A stretch of 5,123 nucleotides of DNA from a candidate division GN15 bacterium. GTDB taxonomy: Bacteria; Zixibacteria; MSB-5A5; GN15; FEB-12. This document shows positions 1-4,802 of this stretch, one piece after another. Where the stretch lies: the NCBI GenBank assembly GCA_014729205.1, contig WJKG01000440.1, forward strand, positions 1 to 5,123. Direction: 5' to 3'. Within the stretch, counting starts at the first letter, position 1. Every line of letters starts with the position of its first letter. The notes beneath the pieces are model-generated. The model was not told the origin of the DNA. It was given only the letters and a program-made list of their open reading frames with translations, and did no database searches. The position numbers and the translations under genes were made by a program.

Positions 1-132
1 CCGATGGCTCGGGTACCGGTAGTTTCACCAGCTCGCTGACGGGCTTGACCGCAAACACGCCTTATTACGTGCGGGCGTATGCGACAAACAGCGCGGGTAC
101 GGGCTATGGAATTGCACAATCGTTCACAACGG
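1..132 (+). repeat. Fn3-module repeat, copy A (3' part, cut by window edge)
   Basis: Bases 1-103 are identical to 301-403, including every synonymous site. After one mismatch at 104/404 and a divergent patch at 111-118, identity resumes at 119-132 against 419-432. The period is exactly 300 bp, or 100 codons, so the reading frame is preserved. The upstream part of this copy lies outside the window. Confidence 0.92.
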
Positions 133-1052
133 CAGCCCAGCCAACTGCTCCGGTAGTGACTACATCTGCCGTCAGTGCCATTACCCAGACGACGGCCCAG
201 TGTGGCGGCAATGTTACCTCCGATGGCGGGGCCGCAGTCACCTCTCGGGGCGTTTGCTGGAGTACGAGCCCGACGCCTACCATTGCAGACAGCAAGACCA
301 CCGATGGCTCGGGTACCGGTAGTTTCACCAGCTCGCTGACGGGCTTGACCGCAAACACGCCTTATTACGTGCGGGCGTATGCGACAAACAGCGCGGGTAC
401 GGGATATGGAGAAGAGAGATCGTTCACAACGGAATCGCAAGGCGGGCCTGATTCAACCGGCACTGTAACGGATATTGACGGCAACGTCTATCAGACGATT
501 AAGATCGGCGACCAATGGTGGATGGCGGAGAATCTTAAGGTGACTCATTACCGCAACGGCGATCCGATACCGCACGTGACCGATTACGGTACCTGGTCAG
601 GGCTTTCTACGGGAGCGTACTGCGAATACGACAATAACCCTTCTCATGTCGCGACCTATGGGAGATTGTACAACTGGAATGCGGTAGACGACAGCCGGAA
701 CATAGCTCCGGTTGGCTGGCATGTGCCCAGCGATGCCGAGTGGCAGACATTGGTTGATTATCTTGGTGGCTCTGGCGTTGCGGGTGGGAAAGTGAAAGAA
801 GCGGGATTGGCTCACTGGGCCAGCCCCAACACCGGCGCCACCAACGAAAGTGGCTTCACCGCGTTGCCTGGCGGCTACCGCAGCAGCACTGGTACCTTCT
901 ACAAAATGAGTATCCAAGCCTACTTTTGGTCTTCGACGGAGTACGGTAGTAACGACGCGTGGGGCCGAGACCTGTTTTACCTCAATTCGCAGGTCGACCG
1001 TTTCAACTACGGTAAGCAGGACGGTTTTACTGTTCGTTGTGTCCGGGATTGA
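3..1052 (+). CDS. Fn3-like repeat protein with C-terminal FISUMP domain (5' truncated)
   Basis: The frame is open from the left edge, so only the last 349 residues are visible and neither the true start nor any signal peptide can be seen. The TTG at 45 lies inside a repeat module and is not a credible start. Residues 1-44 are the tail of one fibronectin-III-like module. Residues about 47-144 are a complete module, with the Cys-Gly-Gly-Asn, RGVCWS and TPYYVRAYATNSAG signatures common in Bacteroidetes surface proteins. A short linker leads to a FISUMP domain (Fibrobacter succinogenes major paralogous domain, TIGR02145 type) at about 153-349. Its landmarks are DIDGNVYQTIKIGDQWWMAE, YGRLYNWNAV, PVGWHVPSDAEW, SGFTALPGGYR, YFWSST and the terminal FTVRCVRD. 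FISUMP proteins are usually exported or cell-surface proteins; their biochemical role is not established. No type IX sorting tail follows the domain. Adhesion or matrix contact is a guess from architecture. Domain assignment is confident; function is not. Confidence 0.9.
   Translation, partial: DGSGTGSFTSSLTGLTANTPYYVRAYATNSAGTGYGIAQSFTTAAQPTAPVVTTSAVSAITQTTAQCGGNVTSDGGAAVTSRGVCWSTSPTPTIADSKTTDGSGTGSFTSSLTGLTANTPYYVRAYATNSAGTGYGEERSFTTESQGGPDSTGTVTDIDGNVYQTIKIGDQWWMAENLKVTHYRNGDPIPHVTDYGTWSGLSTGAYCEYDNNPSHVATYGRLYNWNAVDDSRNIAPVGWHVPSDAEWQTLVDYLGGSGVAGGKVKEAGLAHWASPNTGATNESGFTALPGGYRSSTGTFYKMSIQAYFWSSTEYGSNDAWGRDLFYLNSQVDRFNYGKQDGFTVRCVRD
301..432 (+). repeat. Fn3-module repeat, copy B (last copy before FISUMP)
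   Basis: This is the partner of bases 1-132 at a 300-bp offset. It differs at the module end: the residues after GTGYG are EERSFTT rather than IAQSFTT, and the copy joins the linker to the FISUMP domain. Identity over the first 103 bp points to a recent tandem duplication or gene conversion within the gene. Confidence 0.92.
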
Positions 1053-1076
1053 TTGACTATTTGACTATTTGACAAT
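1053..1076 (+). repeat. Three tandem octamers TTGACTAT/TTGACTAT/TTGACAAT
   Basis: Directly after the TGA stop at 1050-1052, TTGACTAT occurs at 1053-1060 and 1061-1068, followed by the one-mismatch copy TTGACAAT at 1069-1076. The TTGAC core resembles a -35 box, but no -10 box lies at the right distance. Replication slippage is the simplest origin. Confidence 0.7.
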
Positions 1077-1077
1077 T

Positions 1078-1107
1078 ACGGGGCGAAGCCCCGTCGAAAA
1101 CATTTTT
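1078..1107 (+). terminator. Possible weak intrinsic terminator of the FISUMP gene
   Basis: A perfect 7-bp GC-rich stem, ACGGGGC (1078-1084) with GCCCCGT (1088-1094), encloses a GAA loop 26 nt after the stop codon. The only T-run, TTTTT at 1103-1107, is 8 nt beyond the stem instead of abutting it. Termination is therefore plausible from position but not textbook; the hairpin may only stabilise the mRNA end. Confidence 0.35.
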
Positions 1108-1250
1108 GAGCATGGCCCCGGTGCCCGGTGCCCCACAGCTTGCTGTGAATAGTAATGCTAGACCTATTGGGTGCGCTTCCTTCTTAGCACGTCCATCCCT
1201 GATTTAGGTCAGAGAACTACACACTATGCCGATGCAACCGTTACAAATGT

Positions 1251-1338
1251 AGGGCAGAATGCCGTAGGCGTTCTGCCATTGTGAGCTCCAAGATCGAATC
1301 ATAAACACGGCAGGACGCCGACGATGGGATTCTGCCCT
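1251..1338. repeat. REP/BIME-like pair of inverted palindromes
   Basis: Palindrome 1 spans 1253-1277: 11 paired positions (GGCAGAATGCC with GGCGTTCTGCC, one T-G wobble) around a GTA loop. Palindrome 2 spans 1310-1336 and runs from GGCAGGACGCC to GGGATTCTGCC. The reverse complement of palindrome 2 aligns with palindrome 1 along its whole length, apart from a 3-nt insertion and three substitutions, so the two are inverted copies of one motif. The outer ends AGGGCAGAAT (1251-1260) and ATTCTGCCCT (1329-1338) form a perfect 10-bp inverted repeat. Two head-to-head imperfect palindromes between convergent genes is the arrangement of bacterial REP/BIME elements. Whether it recurs elsewhere in the genome cannot be seen here. 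Confidence 0.6.
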
Positions 1339-1380
1339 CAAAATACTGATCTTGCCATTGGATTAGTGCCGTTATCCCCC

Positions 1381-1764
1381 CTACACCTGCAGTACTTTGA
1401 TGTCCCCCACAAAACTGCTGATCGCGATATACAGCTTCTTCTCGGCCCCCTCGTAATCATCTGTCGCCACTTCCAGCGTGTTACCCAGCCCGTCGGATCG
1501 TCGACCCAATACATCCATGTCACCGGCAAAACTGTTCGCATGCACGAACACCTGCCAGTCGCGCGGTACAAACACCCGCACATCCCCCAGAAAGTCCGAG
1601 ATAATCAGTCGGTTCAACCCCTCGCCAAGCTCCGCGCGAGAGGCAATGATCTCAATATCACCGACGAAACTCGACACCTCAATATTGCGCATGTTGACGC
1701 CGGCCAGATCCACAAACAGATCCCCCAGCGCCTTGCGATATTGCTGAAATCCCTCCCGTGACAC
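1381..1764 (-). CDS. LiaF-like C-terminal domain protein (downstream part of an amber-split gene)
   Basis: The 127 residues from a GTG at 1764 carry four copies of an S/N-x-F-x-G-D motif: SSFVGDIEI, SDFLGDVRV, NSFAGDMDV and SSFVGDIKV near the C-terminus. This repeated beta pattern matches the C-terminal domain of LiaF-type cell-envelope stress proteins (DUF2154-like). In Firmicutes LiaF restrains the LiaRS two-component system; that role is not shown for this lineage. The GTG has no clear Shine-Dalgarno. The frame stays open upstream for 38 further codons of Ala/Ser/Thr/Gly-rich linker (1765-1878), up to a TAG at 1879-1881, beyond which lies the matching membrane domain in the same frame. The natural reading is therefore that this is not an independent gene but the C-terminal part of a 234-codon gene starting at 2085. 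If the GTG is not used, this part may be expressed only by read-through, or not at all. Confidence 0.75.
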   Translation of the reverse strand: MSREGFQQYRKALGDLFVDLAGVNMRNIEVSSFVGDIEIIASRAELGEGLNRLIISDFLGDVRVFVPRDWQVFVHANSFAGDMDVLGRRSDGLGNTLEVATDDYEGAEKKLYIAISSFVGDIKVLQV

Positions 1765-1878
1765 ACTTGGCCCCTGTGCCGTTTTTCCATCAAACGTCTG
1801 GCTGTGCGTCTCGGCTTTGGCGCTTCCGGTCGCACGCTGAGCGCCTGCGGCCGGACCACTGGTGGCTGTCGAAGCCTG

Positions 1879-1881
1879 CTA
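1879..1881 (-). other. In-frame TAG splitting the LiaF-like gene
   Basis: Read on the minus strand, the codons are TCG-TAT-TAG-CAG-GCT. The membrane-domain frame (2085-1879) and the C-terminal-domain frame (to 1381) are the same frame, with no other stop between them. Possible explanations are a single nonsense substitution, an assembly error, stop read-through (the following C is a known leaky context), or genuine splitting into two genes. The window cannot decide among these. Confidence 0.85.
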
Positions 1882-2085
1882 ATACGAGTTGAAGTGTTCC
1901 GTCATTCGGTCCTGCTCCCGCTTCTTACGAATAATCAACCATGCCCCCACCACAATGAGCCCCAGCGGGATCAGCGTCCCCACAAAGTCGCCGAAATCGA
2001 AATAGACGATTCCCAGACTCCGAATCAACAGCAGGAACCCGATGACGATCAGGATCAATCCAAATGTGACTTTTCGCTTATCCAT
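1879..2085 (-). CDS. LiaF-like N-terminal two-helix membrane domain
   Basis: The ATG at 2085 opens a 68-residue protein with two hydrophobic helices at about residues 8-27 and 37-53, followed by a basic cluster IIRKKREQDR. This is the LiaI/LiaF-type membrane region (DUF5668-like), which in full-length family members is followed by a linker and the SxFxGD-repeat domain found here in the same frame downstream. The topology by the positive-inside rule puts both ends in the cytoplasm (MDKRK at the start, RKKR after helix 2), with the GIVYFDFGDFVG segment as a short outer loop. The nearest in-frame stop upstream (TAA, 2106-2104) leaves ATG 2085 as the best start. No real Shine-Dalgarno precedes it. 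As it stands the product ends at TAG 1879-1881 and would be a small membrane protein without its presumed sensor or regulatory domain. The gene is divergent from argF, and the two start codons are 166 bp apart. Confidence 0.75.
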   Translation of the reverse strand: MDKRKVTFGLILIVIGFLLLIRSLGIVYFDFGDFVGTLIPLGLIVVGAWLIIRKKREQDRMTEHFNSY

Positions 2086-2093
2086 TGTCTCGC

Positions 2094-2122
2094 AATCAAC
2101 CAGTTAGCAGTTTCATTGTCAA
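2094..2122 (-). promoter_or_regulatory. Candidate promoter of the LiaF-like gene
   Basis: A perfect -35 TTGACA lies at 2122-2117 on the minus strand. A 17-nt spacer separates it from a poor -10 TTGATT at 2099-2094 (3 of 6 consensus bases). The -10 ends 8 nt before the ATG, so transcription would begin at or almost at the start codon. Confidence 0.4.
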
Positions 2123-2177
2123 TACGTAATGTCGCCCAATCAGTTGCACCTTCTGTCCAGACTTGCTGTCACGCCGC

Positions 2178-2206
2178 TTGACTAATCCGCCTACAGGCTC
2201 TTTATT
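2178..2206 (+). promoter_or_regulatory. Candidate promoter of argF
   Basis: TTGACT (2178-2183), a 17-nt spacer, then TTTATT (2201-2206, 4 of 6 against TATAAT). Initiation near 2213 would give a leader of about 40 nt containing a strong Shine-Dalgarno. A 6-bp inverted repeat, TATTTG (2203-2208) and CAAATA (2224-2229), straddles the expected start site and could be an operator, but I cannot match it to a known arginine-repressor site. Confidence 0.45.
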
Positions 2207-2241
2207 TGCCAAGATTTTGTCAACAAATACGCAAGTATCCC

Positions 2242-2247
2242 AGGAGG
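2242..2247 (+). promoter_or_regulatory. Strong Shine-Dalgarno of argF
   Basis: AGGAGG is a full anti-SD match 4 nt before the ATG at 2252 and fixes that start. It shows that the organism uses SD-led initiation at some genes, in contrast to the SD-less starts at 2085, 4234 and 4803. Confidence 0.85.
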
Positions 2248-2251
2248 AAAC

Positions 2252-3157
2252 ATGGCTCGTTCTCTTACCAAGATCACCGACCTCACCGCCGATGAGGTCC
2301 GCGAAGTGCTCACTCTCTCCGCTGACATGAAAAGCGGGAAGATTACTCCCAAGTCGCTCGAAGGCAAGTCCGCGGCCTGTATCTTCACTAAGGCCTCTCT
2401 GCGCACCCGAATCTCGTTTGAGGTCGGTATCAGCGAACTCGGCGGCAACGCCCTCTATGTCACCGATAACGAAATCAAGCTCGGCCAGCGCGAATCGATC
2501 GCCGATGCCGCCCGCGTGCTCTCGCGCTATGTCGGTTTGATCATGATCCGCACCTTCAAGCAGTCCGATGTCGAAGAACTGGCCAAATACGCCTCGGTGC
2601 CGGTCGTTAACGGACTGACTGACCTGGTTCACCCGTGCCAGATTCTGGGCGACTACCTCACCGCCACCGAACACCTTCCCGGTAAAGACCGCTACCGTGT
2701 GGCGTACCTTGGCGATGGCAACAATATCGCCAATTCCTGGCTCAATCTGGCCGCGCTCATCCCCCTTGATCTCCGTATCGGTACCGCCGAGGACACCCAG
2801 CCGGATTCAGATATTGTTACAAAAGCGAAGGCCAAACCCGACAGTCGCATTGTCATTACCGCCGATCCTAAAGAAGCCGTTCAGGATGCCGATGTAGTCT
2901 ATACAGATGTGTGGGCCTCAATGGGCCAGAAACATCTGGCTGATGAAAAGGCAGAGAAATTAAAGAAGTATCAAGTGAATAGCTCTCTGTTGGAGGGAGC
3001 TGACCCAAAGGCGGTAGTAATGCACTGTTTGCCGGCTGAACGCGGACGAGAAATCACCGATGAGGTGATGGACAGCCCGCAGTCCGTCGTCTTCGATGAA
3101 GCCGAGAACAGACTGCACGTCCAAAAGGGAATCATGCATTTCCTTTTGACCCACTAA
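2252..3157 (+). CDS. argF: Ornithine carbamoyltransferase
   Basis: Catalyses carbamoyl phosphate + L-ornithine to L-citrulline + phosphate, a step of arginine synthesis in the cytoplasm. The 301 residues match the usual 300-335. The carbamoyl-phosphate domain has the loop FTKASLRTR (45-53), R100-T101, and LTDLVHPCQ (122-130) with H127 and Q130. The ornithine-binding domain has YLGDGNNIANS (152-162), DVWASMGQ (219-226) and the diagnostic HCLPAERG (258-265) with C259. The HCLPA and SMG motifs favour ornithine over aspartate (PyrB) or N-acetyl/succinyl-ornithine substrates. One oddity: the second position of the S-T-R-T-R loop is Leu (S49-L50-R51-T52-R53). Codons for residues 230-263 are less GC-ended than those near the start. 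No other arg gene is in the window, so the pathway is not clustered here. The lipoprotein gene follows after 57 nt with no terminator between them, which suggests cotranscription. Confidence 0.95.
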   Translation: MARSLTKITDLTADEVREVLTLSADMKSGKITPKSLEGKSAACIFTKASLRTRISFEVGISELGGNALYVTDNEIKLGQRESIADAARVLSRYVGLIMIRTFKQSDVEELAKYASVPVVNGLTDLVHPCQILGDYLTATEHLPGKDRYRVAYLGDGNNIANSWLNLAALIPLDLRIGTAEDTQPDSDIVTKAKAKPDSRIVITADPKEAVQDADVVYTDVWASMGQKHLADEKAEKLKKYQVNSSLLEGADPKAVVMHCLPAERGREITDEVMDSPQSVVFDEAENRLHVQKGIMHFLLTH

Positions 3158-3202
3158 CGCATCGACGGCCAGTTCCAGACGGAGAGGGGCTAATCGAGAG
3201 AA

Positions 3203-3207
3203 AGGAG
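3203..3207 (+). promoter_or_regulatory. Shine-Dalgarno of the lipoprotein gene
   Basis: AGGAG lies 7 nt before the ATG at 3215, giving a well-placed SD that supports this start. No -35/-10 pair is apparent in the 57-nt gap after argF, so translation probably occurs from a shared argF transcript. Confidence 0.75.
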
Positions 3208-3214
3208 ACGCGGT

Positions 3215-4084
3215 ATGCGTTCCCAGAGTTTGTTTTTCCTTCTGGGACTGGTTGTCCTCTCGCTGTGTGCTGTAGCGTTCATCGCCTGTTCCGATGATGA
3301 CAGCCCGACGACCAGTAACAATGAAGGCAACCTGAACGATCCCGAATTCCAGGCCGTTCAGGAGCAGTTGAACACCGTTGTCGCCAGCACCGTCGACATC
3401 TTCGGCGACGGCCTTGGTAACCTCAACGGCATTCCGGATGATGCCGACATGGAAGAGGTGTTGTACGGTCCCGGTGATCCGGCCGATGTCACCAACGTCG
3501 AGTACGATGAAACGACCGGTTGGCATACCATCACGATCAGCCGCGACCGCAGCACCTACAACGAGACGATCTCCGATCGCGTCCAGTTCCGCAACGCCAG
3601 CGGTACCGCGCAGGAAAGCTCCTCCGGCGCTGCCCAGCTGACCTACCAGCATACCTGGGGCCGCACCATGGATGACCAGTCGGTCACCCACGAGGACTAC
3701 ACCGGTCAGACCGACTTCACCTTCACCGGTATCAACGGTAGCCAGGCTACCATCAACGGTACCTTCAACTGGACCAGCAATTCCAAGTATGTCTCGGCCG
3801 ACTCCACCGTCACCCGTGAGATTACCGTTCAGGCTACCCTGACCAACTTCACGGTCTATGAAGGCCAGGCCGGCTGGAACAGCAATACCTGCCCGAACGA
3901 CGGCTCCATGGCTAATGTGACCATCACTATGACCTACACCAAAGACTCCGGCAACCCGGTTACCACCAACTGGAATGCCGATGTGACCTTCGACGACGGT
4001 CTCATGACCGCCGAGGTGACCCGCGGTTCGGTGACCTGGGATTACAATTCTCAGGTGTGCACCCCCTCGGTTACCGGCAACTGA
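3215..4084 (+). CDS. Putative lipoprotein of unknown function
   Basis: The 289-residue product opens with a short basic n-region (MRSQS) and a hydrophobic core (residues 6-24) ending in F-I-A-C25. This is a lipobox-like site for signal peptidase II, though Phe at -3 is unusual. Cys25 is followed by S-D-D-D and a Ser/Thr/Asn-rich tether. Acidic residues just after the lipidated Cys resemble surface-export signals known in Bacteroidetes, and Asp is not at +2, so outer-membrane or surface location is the best inference. Residues 45-95 are acidic and helix-compatible (PEFQAVQEQLN, then NGIPDDADMEEVLYGPGDPA). From about residue 95 to the end the chain alternates Thr/Val/Ile with polar residues, as in a beta-sandwich or barrel-like fold, with many Asn, Thr and Trp. 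C226 and C282 may form a disulfide. I do not recognise the family. The gene sits between argF and a strong terminator; a link to arginine metabolism is not implied by its sequence. Confidence 0.85.
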   Translation: MRSQSLFFLLGLVVLSLCAVAFIACSDDDSPTTSNNEGNLNDPEFQAVQEQLNTVVASTVDIFGDGLGNLNGIPDDADMEEVLYGPGDPADVTNVEYDETTGWHTITISRDRSTYNETISDRVQFRNASGTAQESSSGAAQLTYQHTWGRTMDDQSVTHEDYTGQTDFTFTGINGSQATINGTFNWTSNSKYVSADSTVTREITVQATLTNFTVYEGQAGWNSNTCPNDGSMANVTITMTYTKDSGNPVTTNWNADVTFDDGLMTAEVTRGSVTWDYNSQVCTPSVTGN

Positions 4085-4136
4085 TATCTCTTAGGGAGCC
4101 AGGTCACAAGGACAAGTGATTGCGGGCCCAAGCAGG

Positions 4137-4167
4137 AAAGCCCGACCAGGGATGGTCGGGCTTTTTT
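4137..4167 (+). terminator. Intrinsic terminator after the argF-lipoprotein unit
   Basis: AAAGCCCGACC (4137-4147) pairs with GGTCGGGCTTT (4154-4164) around a 6-nt AGGGAT loop, giving an 11-bp stem with a GC-rich core. The T-run TTTTTT at 4162-4167 overlaps the A-T base of the stem. It lies 52 nt after the lipoprotein stop and isolates the thioesterase gene from upstream transcription. Confidence 0.93.
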
Positions 4168-4198
4168 CATTCCATACACTCTGAAAACACCATTTCCG

Positions 4199-4227
4199 TT
4201 GACATCACCGCCTGTCCGGCCTAAGCT
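4199..4227 (+). promoter_or_regulatory. Candidate leaderless promoter of the thioesterase gene
   Basis: A perfect -35 TTGACA at 4199-4204, a 17-nt spacer, and a weak -10 TAAGCT at 4222-4227 (3 of 6). The -10 ends 6 nt before the ATG at 4234, so the predicted +1 is the A of the start codon. The bases before the ATG (CTCCCACC) contain no purine-rich SD. Confidence 0.45.
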
Positions 4228-4233
4228 CCCACC

Positions 4234-4668
4234 ATGGACTCCGAGTTACTGAAATACTCCGGCTGCTTTGTTTGCGGCGACCAGAATCCTATTGGCCTCA
4301 AAGCCCGCTTCTTCTTCGATGGTTCTCAAGCCTACACCGATGTCGTCGCCGACAAGAGATTCGAAGGCTACAGCAGGATCTACCACGGGGGAATCATCTC
4401 CACTCTGCTCGATGAAGTCATGATCAAGGCCGTGCTCGCCAACGAAGTCTATGTCGTCACTGCCGAAATGACCGTCAAATTCCTGCGTCCCGTCAAAGTA
4501 GGAGACAAGCTCCACTTTCGGGGCTGGGTGACTCGCCAGCGGGGCAGGATCTGGCTCACCGAGGGTGTTGCCGAGGACGCCGAGGGGCAGGCCTATGCCT
4601 CGGCTACGGGCAAATACGTCGAAGCCTCCGGAGACCTGCGCCAGGCGCTGATGCAGTCGGTCGAATAA
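4234..4668 (+). CDS. PaaI-family hotdog-fold acyl-CoA thioesterase
   Basis: The 144-residue protein has the typical length of a single-domain hotdog thioesterase (4HBT superfamily), cytoplasmic enzymes that hydrolyse acyl-CoA or related thioesters and work as dimers or tetramers. The N-terminus has CFVCGDQNPIGLKARFF (11-27), a signature common in this subgroup. The hotdog helix carries YHGGIISTLLDEVM (50-63), with the conserved H51-G52-G53 and the acidic pair D60-E61, where the family's catalytic carboxylate lies. The strands TAEMTVKFLRPVKVGDKL (76-93) and later ASATGKYV (122-129) complete the fold. The substrate cannot be read from sequence. The start is secure: an in-frame TAA (4222-4224) lies four codons upstream and the next Met is residue 63. 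There is no Shine-Dalgarno. A terminator separates the gene from the lipoprotein, so it is transcribed on its own. Confidence 0.88.
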   Translation: MDSELLKYSGCFVCGDQNPIGLKARFFFDGSQAYTDVVADKRFEGYSRIYHGGIISTLLDEVMIKAVLANEVYVVTAEMTVKFLRPVKVGDKLHFRGWVTRQRGRIWLTEGVAEDAEGQAYASATGKYVEASGDLRQALMQSVE

Positions 4669-4709
4669 TCTGTACAATCCGTTTCATACCAGGCCCGTCG
4701 AGCCGGTCT

Positions 4710-4749
4710 CGCGGCGTCGCGCAATGCATTGTTATATAGCGTGTTACGC
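4710..4749. other. Cluster of short palindromes upstream of the last gene
   Basis: Three dyads lie close together in the 134-nt gap after the thioesterase: CGCG-GCGT-CGCG (4710-4721), the perfect 10-bp palindrome CAATGCATTG (4722-4731) and GCGT-GTT-ACGC (4739-4749). They end 20 nt before the candidate -35 of the next gene. They could be operator half-sites or chance; none has a T-run that would make it a terminator. Confidence 0.3.
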
Positions 4750-4768
4750 GAACTGCCTGAAGCTGCGG

Positions 4769-4796
4769 TTGACTGGCACCCCCCTTGCTCCATACT
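4769..4796 (+). promoter_or_regulatory. Candidate leaderless promoter of the 3'-partial gene
   Basis: TTGACT (4769-4774), a 16-nt spacer, then CATACT (4791-4796, 4 of 6 against TATAAT), ending 6 nt before the ATG at 4803. The layout matches the thioesterase promoter almost base for base in spacing. The bases before the ATG (CTTGTACC) have no SD. Confidence 0.45.
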
Positions 4797-4802
4797 TGTA
4801 CC

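Larger units (their letters stand above)
1053..1380. other. Intergenic region between convergent genes
   Basis: This 328-base stretch lies between the stop of the FISUMP gene (+) and the stop of the LiaF-like gene (-). I see no convincing coding region: the only long frame over it (+, from 1324) starts inside the palindrome pair and then runs antisense through the LiaF-like gene. It contains three tandem octamers (1053-1076), a GC-rich hairpin (1078-1094), a 7-bp direct repeat GGTGCCC (1120-1126 and 1127-1133), a small palindrome CACAGC-TT-GCTGTG (1134-1147) and a REP/BIME-like element (1251-1338). I see nothing recognisable in 1148-1250 or 1339-1380. Confidence 0.7.

Noticed and set aside
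45..47. TTG as the start of the first gene
   Set aside because: The frame is open through the left edge, and the TTG encodes the Leu of TGLTANTPYY inside a repeat module, as at the identical position 345 in the next copy.
1..432. CRISPR-like or satellite array
   Set aside because: The repeat is a 300-bp in-frame protein-coding module, not short repeats with unique spacers.
1324..1761. Plus-strand open frame of 145 codons
   Set aside because: It starts within the palindrome pair, has no Shine-Dalgarno, is antisense to the LiaF-like C-terminal domain and gives a His/Pro/Arg-rich product typical of a shadow frame.
2218..2223. Second minus-strand TTGACA as an additional promoter for the LiaF-like gene
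   Set aside because: No acceptable -10 lies 15-19 nt downstream; the box at 2122-2117 is better placed.
2203..2229. Inverted repeat TATTTG/CAAATA as an arginine-repressor operator
   Set aside because: Only 6 bp with a 15-nt gap and no match to a known ARG-box layout; noted as possible but not called as a separate feature.
2096..2674. Minus-strand open frame of 192 codons antisense to argF
   Set aside because: It overlaps the well-supported argF and has no family motifs; it is explained as a complementary-strand shadow of GC-rich coding DNA.
2960..3691. Minus-strand open frame of 243 codons spanning the argF end and lipoprotein start
   Set aside because: It crosses two real plus-strand genes and their Shine-Dalgarno site; the Asp- and Thr-rich codons of the lipoprotein yield an open antisense frame by composition.
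4246..4677. Minus-strand open frame of 143 codons antisense to the thioesterase
   Set aside because: The plus-strand frame has clear hotdog thioesterase motifs; the antisense product has none.
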